A stretch of DNA of 32,042 nt from Deltaproteobacteria bacterium (lineage in GTDB: Bacteria; Myxococcota_A; Polyangia; Polyangiales; Ga0077539). Position 1 is the stretch's first letter; every line of letters begins with the position of its first letter. The translations under genes and the position numbers were made by a program. Positions 23,810 through 32,042 of the stretch are shown here, in pieces. The notes beneath the pieces were generated by a model. The model did no database searches. It was not told the DNA's origin and was given only the letters and a program-made list of their open reading frames with translations. The stretch is from the NCBI GenBank assembly GCA_016218725.1, contig JACRDB010000040.1:1-32042 (forward strand). The letters run 5' to 3'.

Positions 23810-26722
23810 ATGCGGTTCCCTGCGCTGGTGCTGGTGGTCTTGGCGGCGGCGCTCGGGTGCAGCGACGCGAGCTCGCTCCTCGGGGGCACCCGCCGGGCGC
23901 TGGACGGCAGCGTCGACACGGCCTTTGCGCTGGACCTGCCGCGCTTTGACGTGGTGCCCATCGAGGTCCCCACGGAGGACACGGCGCCCATGGACGCGGA
24001 CGCGGGCCTCGGGGCCCGCTGCCCGGACGACCGGTTCTGCCCTCCGGGGCTGCGGTGCCTCGGGGGGCGGTGCCAGCAGGACCCCTGCGCCTCCATGGAG
24101 AACACCTGCGGGGCGGAGTCGTGCTTCGCGGCCTGCGTGCCCCTGCGGGACCCCTGCGCGGGCCTCACCTGCATGCCGGGGCACACCTGCATCGACGGCC
24201 GCTGCGTGGCGGGCTGCTACCCGGTGCCCTGCGCGGGGGTGAATTGCCCGGCGGGGCAGTTCTGCGACCCGGGCACCGGCGCCTGCCTTCCGGTGCAGCC
24301 GTGCACGTCCATGTGCCCGGAGGGCTTCGGGTGCCACATCCAGTGCGTGCCCAGGGGTCCCTGCGACGGGGTGACCTGCGCCTCCGGGCAGTTCTGCGTG
24401 GACGGCCGCTGCGAGGACAACCCCTGCGCGGCGACCACCTGCCCCACGGGCCAGGCCTGCGTGAACGGGCGCTGCATTGACACCTGCACCTGCAACCCGC
24501 CCTGCAACCGCGGCCCCGGGGACCGCTGCGTCTTCGGCGCGTGCATGTGCACCCCGAACTGCCCCCCGGGCGTGGCCTGCGGCGCGGACGACGGCTGCGG
24601 CGGCCGCTGCGCGGGGGCCTGCGCCGAGCGCAGCCACGTCTGCGACCCCATGACCCGCGCATGCGTCTGCCGCCCGAGCTGCCCGCCCGGCGTCGCCTGC
24701 GGCGCGGACGACGGCTGCGGCGGCCGCTGCGCGCCGGACTGCGCCGAGGGCTTCCGCTGTGACCCGGACCTCGGGCGCTGCATCTGCATCAACGAGTGCC
24801 CGCCGGCCTCCACCGCGGACTCCATCGCCTGCGGCCTGCCGATCCCCAACCGCTGCCCCACGGGGCCGTCCTGCGGTACGGGCCTGCGCTGCCCGGCGGG
24901 CGAGGTGTGCCGCGACGGCCGCTGCCAGTGCACCTCCACCTGCCCGGACCCGGCCACCGTGGACTGCGGCGGCCCCCTGCGGATCTCCTGCACCGGCGCC
25001 TCGTGCCCCGGGTCCGGCACCCGCTGCCCCGACGGCCAGCGCTGCGCCGACGGCCGCTGCGTCTGCGTCCCCCGCTGCCCCACCACCAACCCCGCGACCC
25101 TGGCGTGTGGGACACCCATCGCCAATGTATGCCCAGGTGGGCCCATGTGTGGAACGGGCACCATGTGCCCCTCCGGGGAGGTGTGCCTTGGGGGCCGCTG
25201 CCAGTGCGTGCCGCGGTGTCCGCCGGTGAGCCCGTCGATCATCACGTGCGGGACGAACATCCCGAACGTGTGCTCCGGAGGGCCGTCCTGCGGCACCGGG
25301 ACGCGCTGCCCCGCGGGGCAGATTTGCATGGGTGGGGCCTGCGCGTGCAACCCGATGTGCCCGGCGCCGTCCACGGTGATGTGCGGGGCGCCCATCGTGA
25401 ACACCTGCCCCGGGGTCACCTGCGCGGGCAGCGGGACGCGCTGTCCTCCGGGGATGATCTGCCGCATGGGCGAGTGCGTGTGCAACCCGAGCTGCCCGGC
25501 GGCATTCACGGTGGCGTGCGGGGCGCCCATTCCCAATGTGTGCCCGGGGGCCACCTGCGTGGGCACCGGGACCCAGTGCCCTGCCGGGCAGGTGTGCACG
25601 GGCGGGGCTTGCGTGTGCGCGCCGCGGTGTCCGTCCACGCCCGCGTCCGCGGTGCCGTGCGGGAGGCCCATCGCCAACGTGTGCCCCGGGGGACCGGGTT
25701 GCGGGAGCGGGACCATGTGCCCCGCGGGGCAGGTGTGCACGGGCGGGGCCTGCGTGTGCGCGCCGTCGTGTCCGGCGGCGTCCACGGTGACCTGCGGGTC
25801 GCCGCTCCTGAACCGCTGCCCCGGGGCCACCTGTCCGGGCAGCGGCACGCTGTGCCCCGCGGGCAACACCTGCGTGGGCGGGAGCTGCGTGTGCACCCCG
25901 CGGTGCCCGGGCACGCCCCTGTCGTCCCTGCCGTGCGGAACGCCGCTGGCGAATGTGTGCCCGGGGGGGCCGTCCTGTGGGAGCGGGACCCTGTGCCCCT
26001 CGGGGCAGCTCTGCTCCGGGGGCGTGTGCGTGTGCGCGCCGCGGTGCCCCGTGATCGACCCGGCCAGCGTGGAGTGCGGCCGGAGCATCGAGAACATCTG
26101 CCCGGGGGGGCCTTCGTGCGGCCTGGGGACCCGCTGCGGGACCGGCCAGCGCTGCGTCTCCGGGCGCTGCGAGTGCATCGCGACCTGTCCCCCGCCGTCC
26201 ACCGTCGCGTGCGGCTCGCCCATCCCCGGCGGGTGCATGGGCCTCGTGTGCCCGGGCACCGGGACCCAGTGCCCCGCGGGGGACACCTGCATGGAGGGCC
26301 GTTGCTGCCACCGGACGTGCTCGACCACCCTCGCCTGCGGGGCCGTGGCGAGCGATACGTGTGGGGGTGTCTGCCGCGGCACCACCTGCCCGATGAGCCA
26401 GGTTTGCAACGGCAGCACCGGCGTGTGCGAGTGCATCCCGCGGTGCCCCATGGACGCCACCTGCGGCCAGGCCGACGGCTGCGGCGGGCAGTGCCCCGGG
26501 GAGTGCCCCACGGGCCGCACCTGCGCCAGGGACCCCACGGAGATGGGCCGCTTCGTGTGTTCGCCCGCGGCGTGCCCCGGGGGCTGCCCCTGCGGCCAGG
26601 TGTGCAGCTTCGGCACCTGCGTGGCCCTGTGCCGCGCGGGTACCCGCCTGTGCGGCTGCAACAGCTGCTGTAACACCGGCCAGCTCTGCATCGCCGGGGT
26701 GTGCATGGGCCCGCCCGGATGA
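23810..26722 (+). CDS. Giant Cys-rich repeat lipoprotein
   Basis: 970 aa from ATG 23810 (GGAGG eight bases upstream). The signal peptide ends LAAALGC (Cys17). After a short spacer come EGF/TIL-like short Cys units (CMPGHTCIDGRC and similar), then two CPPGVACGADDGCGGRC units. Eleven tandem repeats of 45-48 residues follow, each with eight Cys in fixed spacing (pattern C-x3-CP...CG.P...C...C...C..G..C..G.C). The tail has one more CGQADGCGGQC unit and a Cys-rich end (CPGGCPCGQVCSFGTC). Everything suggests a rigid disulfide-bonded surface rod. Such proteins are common in myxobacteria-like genomes, with unknown function. Its stop overlaps the start of a TetR gene. Confidence 0.9.
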   Translation: MRFPALVLVVLAAALGCSDASSLLGGTRRALDGSVDTAFALDLPRFDVVPIEVPTEDTAPMDADAGLGARCPDDRFCPPGLRCLGGRCQQDPCASMENTCGAESCFAACVPLRDPCAGLTCMPGHTCIDGRCVAGCYPVPCAGVNCPAGQFCDPGTGACLPVQPCTSMCPEGFGCHIQCVPRGPCDGVTCASGQFCVDGRCEDNPCAATTCPTGQACVNGRCIDTCTCNPPCNRGPGDRCVFGACMCTPNCPPGVACGADDGCGGRCAGACAERSHVCDPMTRACVCRPSCPPGVACGADDGCGGRCAPDCAEGFRCDPDLGRCICINECPPASTADSIACGLPIPNRCPTGPSCGTGLRCPAGEVCRDGRCQCTSTCPDPATVDCGGPLRISCTGASCPGSGTRCPDGQRCADGRCVCVPRCPTTNPATLACGTPIANVCPGGPMCGTGTMCPSGEVCLGGRCQCVPRCPPVSPSIITCGTNIPNVCSGGPSCGTGTRCPAGQICMGGACACNPMCPAPSTVMCGAPIVNTCPGVTCAGSGTRCPPGMICRMGECVCNPSCPAAFTVACGAPIPNVCPGATCVGTGTQCPAGQVCTGGACVCAPRCPSTPASAVPCGRPIANVCPGGPGCGSGTMCPAGQVCTGGACVCAPSCPAASTVTCGSPLLNRCPGATCPGSGTLCPAGNTCVGGSCVCTPRCPGTPLSSLPCGTPLANVCPGGPSCGSGTLCPSGQLCSGGVCVCAPRCPVIDPASVECGRSIENICPGGPSCGLGTRCGTGQRCVSGRCECIATCPPPSTVACGSPIPGGCMGLVCPGTGTQCPAGDTCMEGRCCHRTCSTTLACGAVASDTCGGVCRGTTCPMSQVCNGSTGVCECIPRCPMDATCGQADGCGGQCPGECPTGRTCARDPTEMGRFVCSPAACPGGCPCGQVCSFGTCVALCRAGTRLCGCNSCCNTGQLCIAGVCMGPPG
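24785..26305 (+). repeat. Eleven tandem 135-144-bp coding repeats
   Basis: The repeats encode units of two kinds: a 45-residue form with one residue less in the first and second loops (STVxCG, ATCxGSGT) and a 47-48-residue form (xxPxxxxCG, GGPxCGxGT). In order the units read long, short, long, long, short, short, long, short, long, long, short. DNA identity between units is lower than protein pattern identity, so the array is old, not a recent slippage product. This is not a CRISPR array. Confidence 0.85.
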
Positions 26723-27333
26723 GCCAGGAGCGAGCGCGGGAGGCCGCGGCCGCCCTGGAGGACGCCCGCGAGGACCTGGTCACCGCGGGGATGCTCGTCT
26801 TCGCCGAGGTCGGCGTGGAGGACGCCACCACCGATCGTGTGTGCCACCGCGCCGGGCGCTCGCCGGGGGAGTTCGCGAGGCTCTTCGCGGACCGGGACGC
26901 CGTCCTCGCGGAGGTCATGGACCGCGCCGTCCGGGCCTTCCTGGCCGCCGTGGTGGGCGACGGCGGGGACATCGTCCGGAGCTGCGAGGTCTTCGTCGAG
27001 TGCCTCTCCGCGGGGGGCGTGTACCCCGCCGCCAGCGGCGGGGCGCCGCACCTTCACGCGGTCCTCGCGGCGTGCGCGCGCTCGGAGCGCTTCCGCGGGC
27101 GCTACGTGGTCCTCCTGGAGGAGTGCCGGGGCGCCCTGGAGGGGCTCCTCCGCACGGCCCAGGCCCAGGGGAGGGTGCGCGCCGACACGGACCCCGCGGC
27201 GCTGGCCAGGCTCCTCCTGGCGGGCACCATGGGCCTCCAGATGATGGTCGAGACCGGCTCCGGGGTGGACGTCCGTAGCCTCGTCGCCGCGGCGGCCCGG
27301 CTCTTCCAGGGCCCTCCCGGGGACAACGCCTGA
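26719..27333 (+). CDS. TetR-family transcriptional regulator
   Basis: 204 aa. The N-terminal helix-turn-helix reads ILV-type LVTAGMLVFAEVGVEDATTDRV followed by CHRAGRSPGEFARLFADRDAVLAEV, the TetR pattern. The ligand-binding half ends with LARLLLAGTMGLQMMVETG, also usual. The ATG at 26719 overlaps the stop of the Cys-rich lipoprotein gene (ATGA), so it is translated along with it and may control that gene in response to an unknown small molecule. Upstream in-frame starts at 26701 lie inside the lipoprotein end and are less likely. Confidence 0.9.
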   Translation: MSQERAREAAAALEDAREDLVTAGMLVFAEVGVEDATTDRVCHRAGRSPGEFARLFADRDAVLAEVMDRAVRAFLAAVVGDGGDIVRSCEVFVECLSAGGVYPAASGGAPHLHAVLAACARSERFRGRYVVLLEECRGALEGLLRTAQAQGRVRADTDPAALARLLLAGTMGLQMMVETGSGVDVRSLVAAAARLFQGPPGDNA

Positions 27334-27427
27334 TTTCTGGACCAGCGCCCGGGACCTCGTCCACGCTGTCCCCAGCGAGGGAGCCCCCGCGGATGGTGGT
27401 CAACGGTGATCGTCCCTGCCGGGGATG

Positions 27428-27439
27428 GGGGAATTCCCC
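27428..27439. terminator. Palindrome GGGGAATTCCCC between convergent genes
   Basis: A perfect 12-bp palindrome in the 138-bp gap between the TetR gene and the convergent beta-helix gene. Placed where a two-way terminator would be useful, but with no T-run on either side; an operator is equally possible. Confidence 0.3.
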
Positions 27440-27471
27440 GCGCAACGTGGCCGACTTGCTCTGCGCTGTCA

Positions 27472-29241
27472 TCAGGCCGGGGTAGTGTCCCCAAGCCTCG
27501 CCAACGGAGGGACGGCCATCGGGGTCGGGCCGATCACCCCGAGGGGTCCGCCGAAGCGAGTCGCGAGGCTGTACACCCGAACGCTGTCTGTGGTGACCTG
27601 CACTCGACCCCCCAGGGCCTCGGTGCCGTCGGAAGCAGGGGGACCCTCGGAAGGGAGCCAGGTGCAGGCCCGAAGCTGCAAAGCCTGCACGGTGCGAGCG
27701 TCCCACGACACCGCGGGAGGATCCGGGTCCGTCGCGACACGCCGGAGGGTGTTCTGGTGAACGACGCCCACAAGCTCGAGGTCGGCCCCGGTGCGGGCAG
27801 AAACACCGACGCTCCGCAAGTACTGCGCGCTGCGCGACTGACTCGCGCGATCCAACAACGAAGGCGCACGCGCCGAGGCCACGGCGTCCAGCAGGAGGTC
27901 CGTACAGGCGCGCGGGAGGCCGTCTTCAAGGTAGCTCGCACGCCGGTTCTCAAACGCACATCCGCGGAGGTGCAGCCGACCCTGAGAGGACCTCACCAGG
28001 GTCGGCGCCGCGGCGACAAAGCGACACCCACGAAACGCAGCTTCGACGCCAGGGAGGGCGCTGTCGATCAGGGAGGCGAGTCTCGCGGAGAAGCCCTCGA
28101 AGGAGGTACCCTCGACCACGACCCAGGCCCTTGCGGGGAAGCCCCCGGCGGCGCCTGGAAGCTCCGGGTCTGCTACCAGTGAGAGCAGCGTCCGGGTCGC
28201 GCCTCGCATTGCACACTGCGAGATGCGCAACGGTCCCCGCGTACCGTCTCGTGCCCCACGCGCCCGGAGCACCTGCGAGACCGCGGCGGAGCCGTCCAGC
28301 CCCAGGCGTTCCAGTGTGAGGGTGACCGAGGGCGCCACCTCCAGCAGCGTGTCCCCGAGGAACCCCTCCCCTGCATGCAGCGTCGCAGGAAGCGATCTGC
28401 GAGGATCGGGGCTCGCCTGGCTCCAGCGCCCTCGAAGGCGCAGCGCCACGGTCGTCCGATCGACCGTCGTCGGCGCCCGAACACGGACGGTCTCCGCGAG
28501 GATGTAGCTTCCTACGCACTCCACCGTCGTCAGGTCCCGGTCAGCGGTTCGGAGCGACGCGACCCGGGCGGCGCTATCGAGACATGCCTGCAAGGCCGCG
28601 ACGTTTACGATCCCACTCGCGGTCGAGGTCGCCCCCCACCACTCTGGGAACAAGGTCGTGACGCCAGCCCCGAGCTCCACCGTACTCACATCCGCAGGCC
28701 GGAGCCTCGAACCCGGCAGCCGCGCTCGCTCCGTGGCCCAGGTGCCAAAGATCTGTCGAGGGCCGGCCTGCACCTCGCCCTCGACGCGGAGTCGCAGCGG
28801 CGCCAACGAAGGCAGTGGGCGCAGCTCCTCGATGCGCGTCAACGAGGTCTCAAACAAGTCCGCAAGTGTTACCGGGTCCGACGCGCCAGGATGTCGTATG
28901 GTCGTCTCGACCGAGGGCGCCTGAGCGACCAGCACCAGGACCGCGCCTGGGGCGAAGCGGAGCGCGATGGAGGGCGGAATCGTCAGCGAGCGAAGCGCCT
29001 CGGTGGGCCCTGGCCGAACAAGGTAGACGCCCGGCGCGAAGTACAGGGTCCCTCCCGCGCCGCGACCGGGCCCAGGAGACTCCAGAGACCGGATGAGCTC
29101 AAGCAGCAACGCCGCGGACAAGCTCCGGACGGAGGGCGCCAGCGCCGGCTCCATTCCCGCCGTGATGTCGCCAAAGCCCACCGAGCGCCGGGAGTCAATC
29201 TCTTGAGCTACATGGACAAACTCAGGCCCGAAGGTCCCCAT
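27472..29241 (-). CDS. Right-handed beta-helix protein, pectate-lyase/tail-spike type (paralog 1)
   Basis: 589 aa. The N-terminus MGTFGPEFV nearly repeats that of the next gene. Features: GGTLYFAPGVYLV, then FPEWWGAT followed by VAALQACLDSAARV, which is the entry block of pectate_lyase_3 proteins (PEWxGA ... DTAALQAA), then many short beta-strand turns (VVVEGTSFEG, AAFRGCRF, LHLRGCAFEN) of a parallel beta-helix. Such folds serve in phage tail spikes and polysaccharide-degrading or -binding proteins. No signal peptide. Catalytic residues cannot be picked by eye. It lies 4 bp after the paralog; GC content is lower than in the left part of the window. Confidence 0.8.
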   Translation of the reverse strand: MGTFGPEFVHVAQEIDSRRSVGFGDITAGMEPALAPSVRSLSAALLLELIRSLESPGPGRGAGGTLYFAPGVYLVRPGPTEALRSLTIPPSIALRFAPGAVLVLVAQAPSVETTIRHPGASDPVTLADLFETSLTRIEELRPLPSLAPLRLRVEGEVQAGPRQIFGTWATERARLPGSRLRPADVSTVELGAGVTTLFPEWWGATSTASGIVNVAALQACLDSAARVASLRTADRDLTTVECVGSYILAETVRVRAPTTVDRTTVALRLRGRWSQASPDPRRSLPATLHAGEGFLGDTLLEVAPSVTLTLERLGLDGSAAVSQVLRARGARDGTRGPLRISQCAMRGATRTLLSLVADPELPGAAGGFPARAWVVVEGTSFEGFSARLASLIDSALPGVEAAFRGCRFVAAAPTLVRSSQGRLHLRGCAFENRRASYLEDGLPRACTDLLLDAVASARAPSLLDRASQSRSAQYLRSVGVSARTGADLELVGVVHQNTLRRVATDPDPPAVSWDARTVQALQLRACTWLPSEGPPASDGTEALGGRVQVTTDSVRVYSLATRFGGPLGVIGPTPMAVPPLARLGDTTPA

Positions 29242-29245
29242 CGCG

Positions 29246-31081
29246 TCACCCGAACTGCGCGAGAGAGGTGAGGGGCTCGCAGCTGCCGCGGGGCAGGCAG
29301 TCGATCGCGAAGAGAGCTCCTCCAGTGGTCCGCGTGCCGATGCTCACCACGCTCCCAAGAGGGAGACCCGTCCCGAGCAACACCCGCGCGTCCGAGGGGA
29401 TGAGCCTGCCATCCAGCGCCGCGCCCGCCTGGAGCAGGCAACCGTCCAGGAGGAGCTTCGCGCCCCGCCGCGCAGGTCCACGCCACACGATCGCAGGTGG
29501 ATAGAGTGTGATGAGAGGTGCCTCCGACAGGTCGGCTACAGGGGCGTGATGGAGGTTTGTGATCACCGAGCTGAAGGTTGGACCTGCGGAGGGTCCTTGG
29601 TCGTGCGTCAGCAGGAACCGCCAGCTCTGCGACTCACAACCCACCGCGGTGAAGCTGCTCGAACCCTGCCCCACCGCCGCAGCGCCCCCAGCCATGCGCT
29701 CCGGGACCACGACCTCGAACACCACGTCGCAGCCGTTGCTCAGGGGCTCGTCTTCGCTCATCGGGCCGAAGCCATCAAAGACTCGCAGCGTGTGAAACAC
29801 ACACGCGGTCAACAGAAAGGAGCCCCCGAAGGCGCGGAGCATGGCACGGGCGTGACCCCCGAAGGCACAACTGTCGAACTCGACCCCAAATGACTGGTTG
29901 GCACGAAACACCACCCCATCGGCCTGCAACGCGCCGCGGTCCGCAGGGGAGGCGCTGATCCCGGCGCCCCCAGCGAGGAAGTTGCACCCCTCGAAGCGCA
30001 GGCCATACAGGTCGTGTCCGCCGCTGTTGGTCCGGGCGGCATCCAGCACGACCTCCGAGGGTCGCTCGAGGCGATCCCTGTCTCCGGAGGAGGGCACCGC
30101 CTCCGGAGGAGGAGGCCCAAGCTGCACTAGCGCCCGCGCTGCTCGGAGGAAGGTGCAGCGACGGAACAGGTTCATCTGCGAGACCGTCATGCCATCTACC
30201 AGCACACCACGGGCGGGACGATGGGTGCTGGCCGCGCCGGTGCCGGCGTCTACACTGACGTCCTCCACGGTGAACCCATAGCTCCCACGCACTACCAGCA
30301 TGGCCTCCATGGAGGATGGTATGGGGACCGTGTTGTCCCAGACAAGCGTCGGACGGCCACTCCCTTCGCTCCCCACCGGTGAACTGCCGCGGAGGATGAA
30401 CCCATCCGGGTTACGAGGCGTGGCTTCCCCGGGCTTCTGGCCGAGGTACAACGCATCTCGCAGGAGGTAGGGACCGCGCAGGGCGATCGGGATCGTCGGA
30501 CGAAGCACCTCAAACCCGAAGCCCCCCACCAGGCCGGAACCGCTGAAGTGCCGATCGTTGTGCGCGGCGTCGAAGGCCGCTTGGAGCGCTGCCGTGTCTA
30601 CCTCGGAGGGTACAAGGCTCATGAGGGACTGTGCCGCACCCCACCACTCGGGATACACGACGGGGATCTGGTTGCTGGTCAGAAAGATGCGACCCACTGG
30701 GGTTCTCGCAGTGGCTGCCGTATCGAAGATCCGGGTGGGCCCGGCCTCGATCCCGCCGTGAATCTGGATCACCGCCACCCTGCTCCCTACCATGGTGGGT
30801 CGCAGTACAGCCCCTGGGGAGAAGATCATGGTCACCGTGGGCGGGACGTAGAGGTCCGTGGCGTCGGTGCCGACTCGCGCACCGGGTTCGACCGGATCTA
30901 CCAGGTAGGTCCCCGGCGGAAAATACACGTACCCACTACGCCTCGAAAAGTGCGCCATGATCTCGCGGAGCCGCGGCCCGATTAGAAGCGAACCATCACG
31001 CTCTACATTGTACGGCTTCCAAGTCGGCTCGCCAGGCGAACTCTCTCTGGCGTTCACAAACTCCAGCCCAAAAGATCCCAT
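29246..31081 (-). CDS. Right-handed beta-helix protein, pectate-lyase/tail-spike type (paralog 2)
   Basis: 611 aa, alignable over its length with the downstream paralog but clearly diverged. N-terminus MGSFGLEFVNARESS; then GYVYFPPGTYLVD, TMIFSPGAVLRP, GPTRIFDT, YPEWWGAAQ and VDTAALQAAFDAAHND, the pectate_lyase_3 entry. The long second half has turns such as NLFRRCTFLR, LRFEGCNFLAG, VEFDSCAFGG and LLTACVFHT, each placing a Cys or Phe at a helix turn. No signal peptide, so release by lysis, a phage-like particle or a leaderless route would be needed if it acts outside. It starts 21 bp after the FG-GAP gene, forming a three-gene operon. Confidence 0.82.
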   Translation of the reverse strand: MGSFGLEFVNARESSPGEPTWKPYNVERDGSLLIGPRLREIMAHFSRRSGYVYFPPGTYLVDPVEPGARVGTDATDLYVPPTVTMIFSPGAVLRPTMVGSRVAVIQIHGGIEAGPTRIFDTAATARTPVGRIFLTSNQIPVVYPEWWGAAQSLMSLVPSEVDTAALQAAFDAAHNDRHFSGSGLVGGFGFEVLRPTIPIALRGPYLLRDALYLGQKPGEATPRNPDGFILRGSSPVGSEGSGRPTLVWDNTVPIPSSMEAMLVVRGSYGFTVEDVSVDAGTGAASTHRPARGVLVDGMTVSQMNLFRRCTFLRAARALVQLGPPPPEAVPSSGDRDRLERPSEVVLDAARTNSGGHDLYGLRFEGCNFLAGGAGISASPADRGALQADGVVFRANQSFGVEFDSCAFGGHARAMLRAFGGSFLLTACVFHTLRVFDGFGPMSEDEPLSNGCDVVFEVVVPERMAGGAAAVGQGSSSFTAVGCESQSWRFLLTHDQGPSAGPTFSSVITNLHHAPVADLSEAPLITLYPPAIVWRGPARRGAKLLLDGCLLQAGAALDGRLIPSDARVLLGTGLPLGSVVSIGTRTTGGALFAIDCLPRGSCEPLTSLAQFG

Positions 31082-31102
31082 ACGCTCGTGACTCCTAGCG
31101 GT

Positions 31103-31969
31103 TCAACCTGGAAAATCAGCACTCAATAGCATCCCTGAGCCACCGAAAAACAACCCGGCGATCCGTCCTCCCAGACCCTCAAATTCATTCGCTAGATTGT
31201 TGCGAATTCGCACATTTGCCGTGCCAGGAATGCCCGCCGACGAACCGTGATAGATCAACAAGGTGCCTCCATAGATGGGGCCTTCAGAACGGTAGCCGCC
31301 GCTCGGGAACCCCACCACGAGGTCGTCCAGTCCGTCACCATTCATGTCGCTACTGCAGGTCAAATCAAAGCCAAAATCGGCCCCCTCACCCGTTGGTGGT
31401 TCCAGCGTGAAGGATGGTGACCGTGGGGGACCTCGCTCGGATCCAAGATACACAAAGACTCGTCCCCCGTGAACGTCGGGTCCAAGAGGTCGCGTGTTGG
31501 TGATGCCGAGCGCAAGGTCCGTAAAGCCGTCTCCATTGAGGTCACCGGGCGTCGCCGCGTGGTCGCCCAGGAGCTGGTCTGCCATGATGGCAGGTTGTGT
31601 GAGCAGAACCGCCGTTTCCGACAGGACCGAGTCCCGGTTGCCCAACCACACCTCGGCATTTGCAGAAGCTCCAGCCACGACGTCTGCCAGGCCATCGCCG
31701 TTGACATCACCAATGCCATGGACGTAACCCAGGAACGGAGCACCGTGGACGGCTACCCGTCTAACTTGGTCGACGGCGTCGCGGGGTAGAGCTCCGGGCG
31801 GCGGTGCTGGACGCACGGTCCGAAGTGGGGCAGCAAGGCGGTTCTCTACGCCATCCCACCGCCCACCCGGACCATGCCGCCCGAGACTGCCCCACCGCCC
31901 GTTGCGCCGCAAGCCCGTCGGCGCTCCACCCGCCCCGGTTCTCCTGCGCGTCGCGCCGACCTGCTGCAT
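31103..31969 (-). CDS. FG-GAP repeat protein, probably incomplete at the window edge
   Basis: 288 aa from ATG 31969, but the frame stays open to 32042, so the true start may lie outside. From residue ~75 on it has at least three FG-GAP (integrin-alpha propeller) repeats with calcium loops DVNGDGLADVV, DLNGDGFTDLA and DMNGDGLDDLV, spaced by ~55-70 residues. A full propeller needs about seven blades, so more repeats upstream, or assembly with another chain, would be expected. The first ~60 residues are Arg/Gly-rich and unlike the family; a frameshift or wrong start is possible. GC is clearly lower at 31100-31780. A calcium-binding surface or adhesion role is inferred from the family. Confidence 0.7.
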   Translation of the reverse strand: MQQVGATRRRTGAGGAPTGLRRNGRWGSLGRHGPGGRWDGVENRLAAPLRTVRPAPPPGALPRDAVDQVRRVAVHGAPFLGYVHGIGDVNGDGLADVVAGASANAEVWLGNRDSVLSETAVLLTQPAIMADQLLGDHAATPGDLNGDGFTDLALGITNTRPLGPDVHGGRVFVYLGSERGPPRSPSFTLEPPTGEGADFGFDLTCSSDMNGDGLDDLVVGFPSGGYRSEGPIYGGTLLIYHGSSAGIPGTANVRIRNNLANEFEGLGGRIAGLFFGGSGMLLSADFPG

Positions 31970-32042
31970 CGCGCCCGCGAGGAGCGCCCCGCTTCGCAGC
32001 GAGCTTTCGCCCGGCGCCAGCGCGTTCCCCGCTCCACCCTCC

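Noticed and set aside
24785..26305. CRISPR array
   Set aside because: Repeat period is 135-144 bp, in frame with a protein, with no short identical repeats and no unique spacers; no cas genes nearby.
24217..27057. 946-codon open frame on the minus strand opposite the Cys-rich lipoprotein
   Set aside because: It mirrors the repeat array; its protein is a His/Gln/Pro-rich low-complexity chain with no start signal or fold. The plus frame has a signal peptide, lipobox and ordered Cys spacing.
1..32042. tRNA, rRNA or riboswitch genes
   Set aside because: No cloverleaf with a TTCRA-type loop, rRNA core segments or known riboswitch cores were recognised by eye; a covariance-model scan would be needed to exclude small RNAs.

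Overview
This window is very GC-rich chromosomal DNA with dense coding, long low-complexity Pro/Ala/Asp stretches, many lipoproteins with Asp/Pro-rich linkers behind the lipobox, a giant Cys-rich lipoprotein, FG-GAP and von Willebrand A proteins, and MscS-cNMP and Clp-like proteins. That mix points to a large-genome predatory or soil deltaproteobacterium of the Myxococcota (Polyangia-like). This is inferred from style only; no rRNA or other marker gene is present.

Left part (1-8500). A minus-strand run reads mscS-cNMP channel > plsC-type acyltransferase > phosphatidylserine decarboxylase > SAM methyltransferase with a long disordered N-terminus, and looks like a membrane-lipid operon. Divergent from it are an SDR oxidoreductase and a lysine 2,3-aminomutase-like radical SAM enzyme. 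A 583-bp element made of two 216-bp inverted arms follows, between kamA and a convergent IPT/TIG lipoprotein. A third copy of the same arm lies at 1-163, directly at the stop codon of the methyltransferase.

Middle (8600-17200). A GT-C glycosyltransferase-like membrane protein converges on a tight minus-strand operon: unknown 330-aa protein > secreted metallophosphoesterase > ferritin-like diiron protein > 1172-aa double-AAA+ Clp/Hsp100-like ATPase. The ATPase has a degenerate first AAA domain, a second AAA domain without the usual pore loop, and a C-terminus that resembles the N-terminal half of peptide release factors. A GNAT acetyltransferase is divergent from this operon.

17175-27333. An overlapping xisH/xisI pair (best known from cyanobacteria) is followed by a plus-strand set of envelope genes (Pro-rich lipoprotein, zinc-ribbon membrane protein, two secreted proteins). 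Next come a minus-strand ketopantoate-reductase-like gene coupled by GTGA to a vWA lipoprotein, and a plus-strand 970-aa Cys-rich lipoprotein with eleven tandem 45-48-residue repeats coupled by ATGA to a TetR regulator.

Right end (27472-32042). A minus-strand operon of visibly lower GC encodes an FG-GAP repeat protein (possibly cut by the window edge) and two paralogous right-handed beta-helix proteins of the pectate-lyase/tail-spike type without signal peptides. Best candidates for something new: the Clp-like ATPase operon, the inverted-repeat element family, the XisHI pair outside cyanobacteria, and the beta-helix/FG-GAP cluster.
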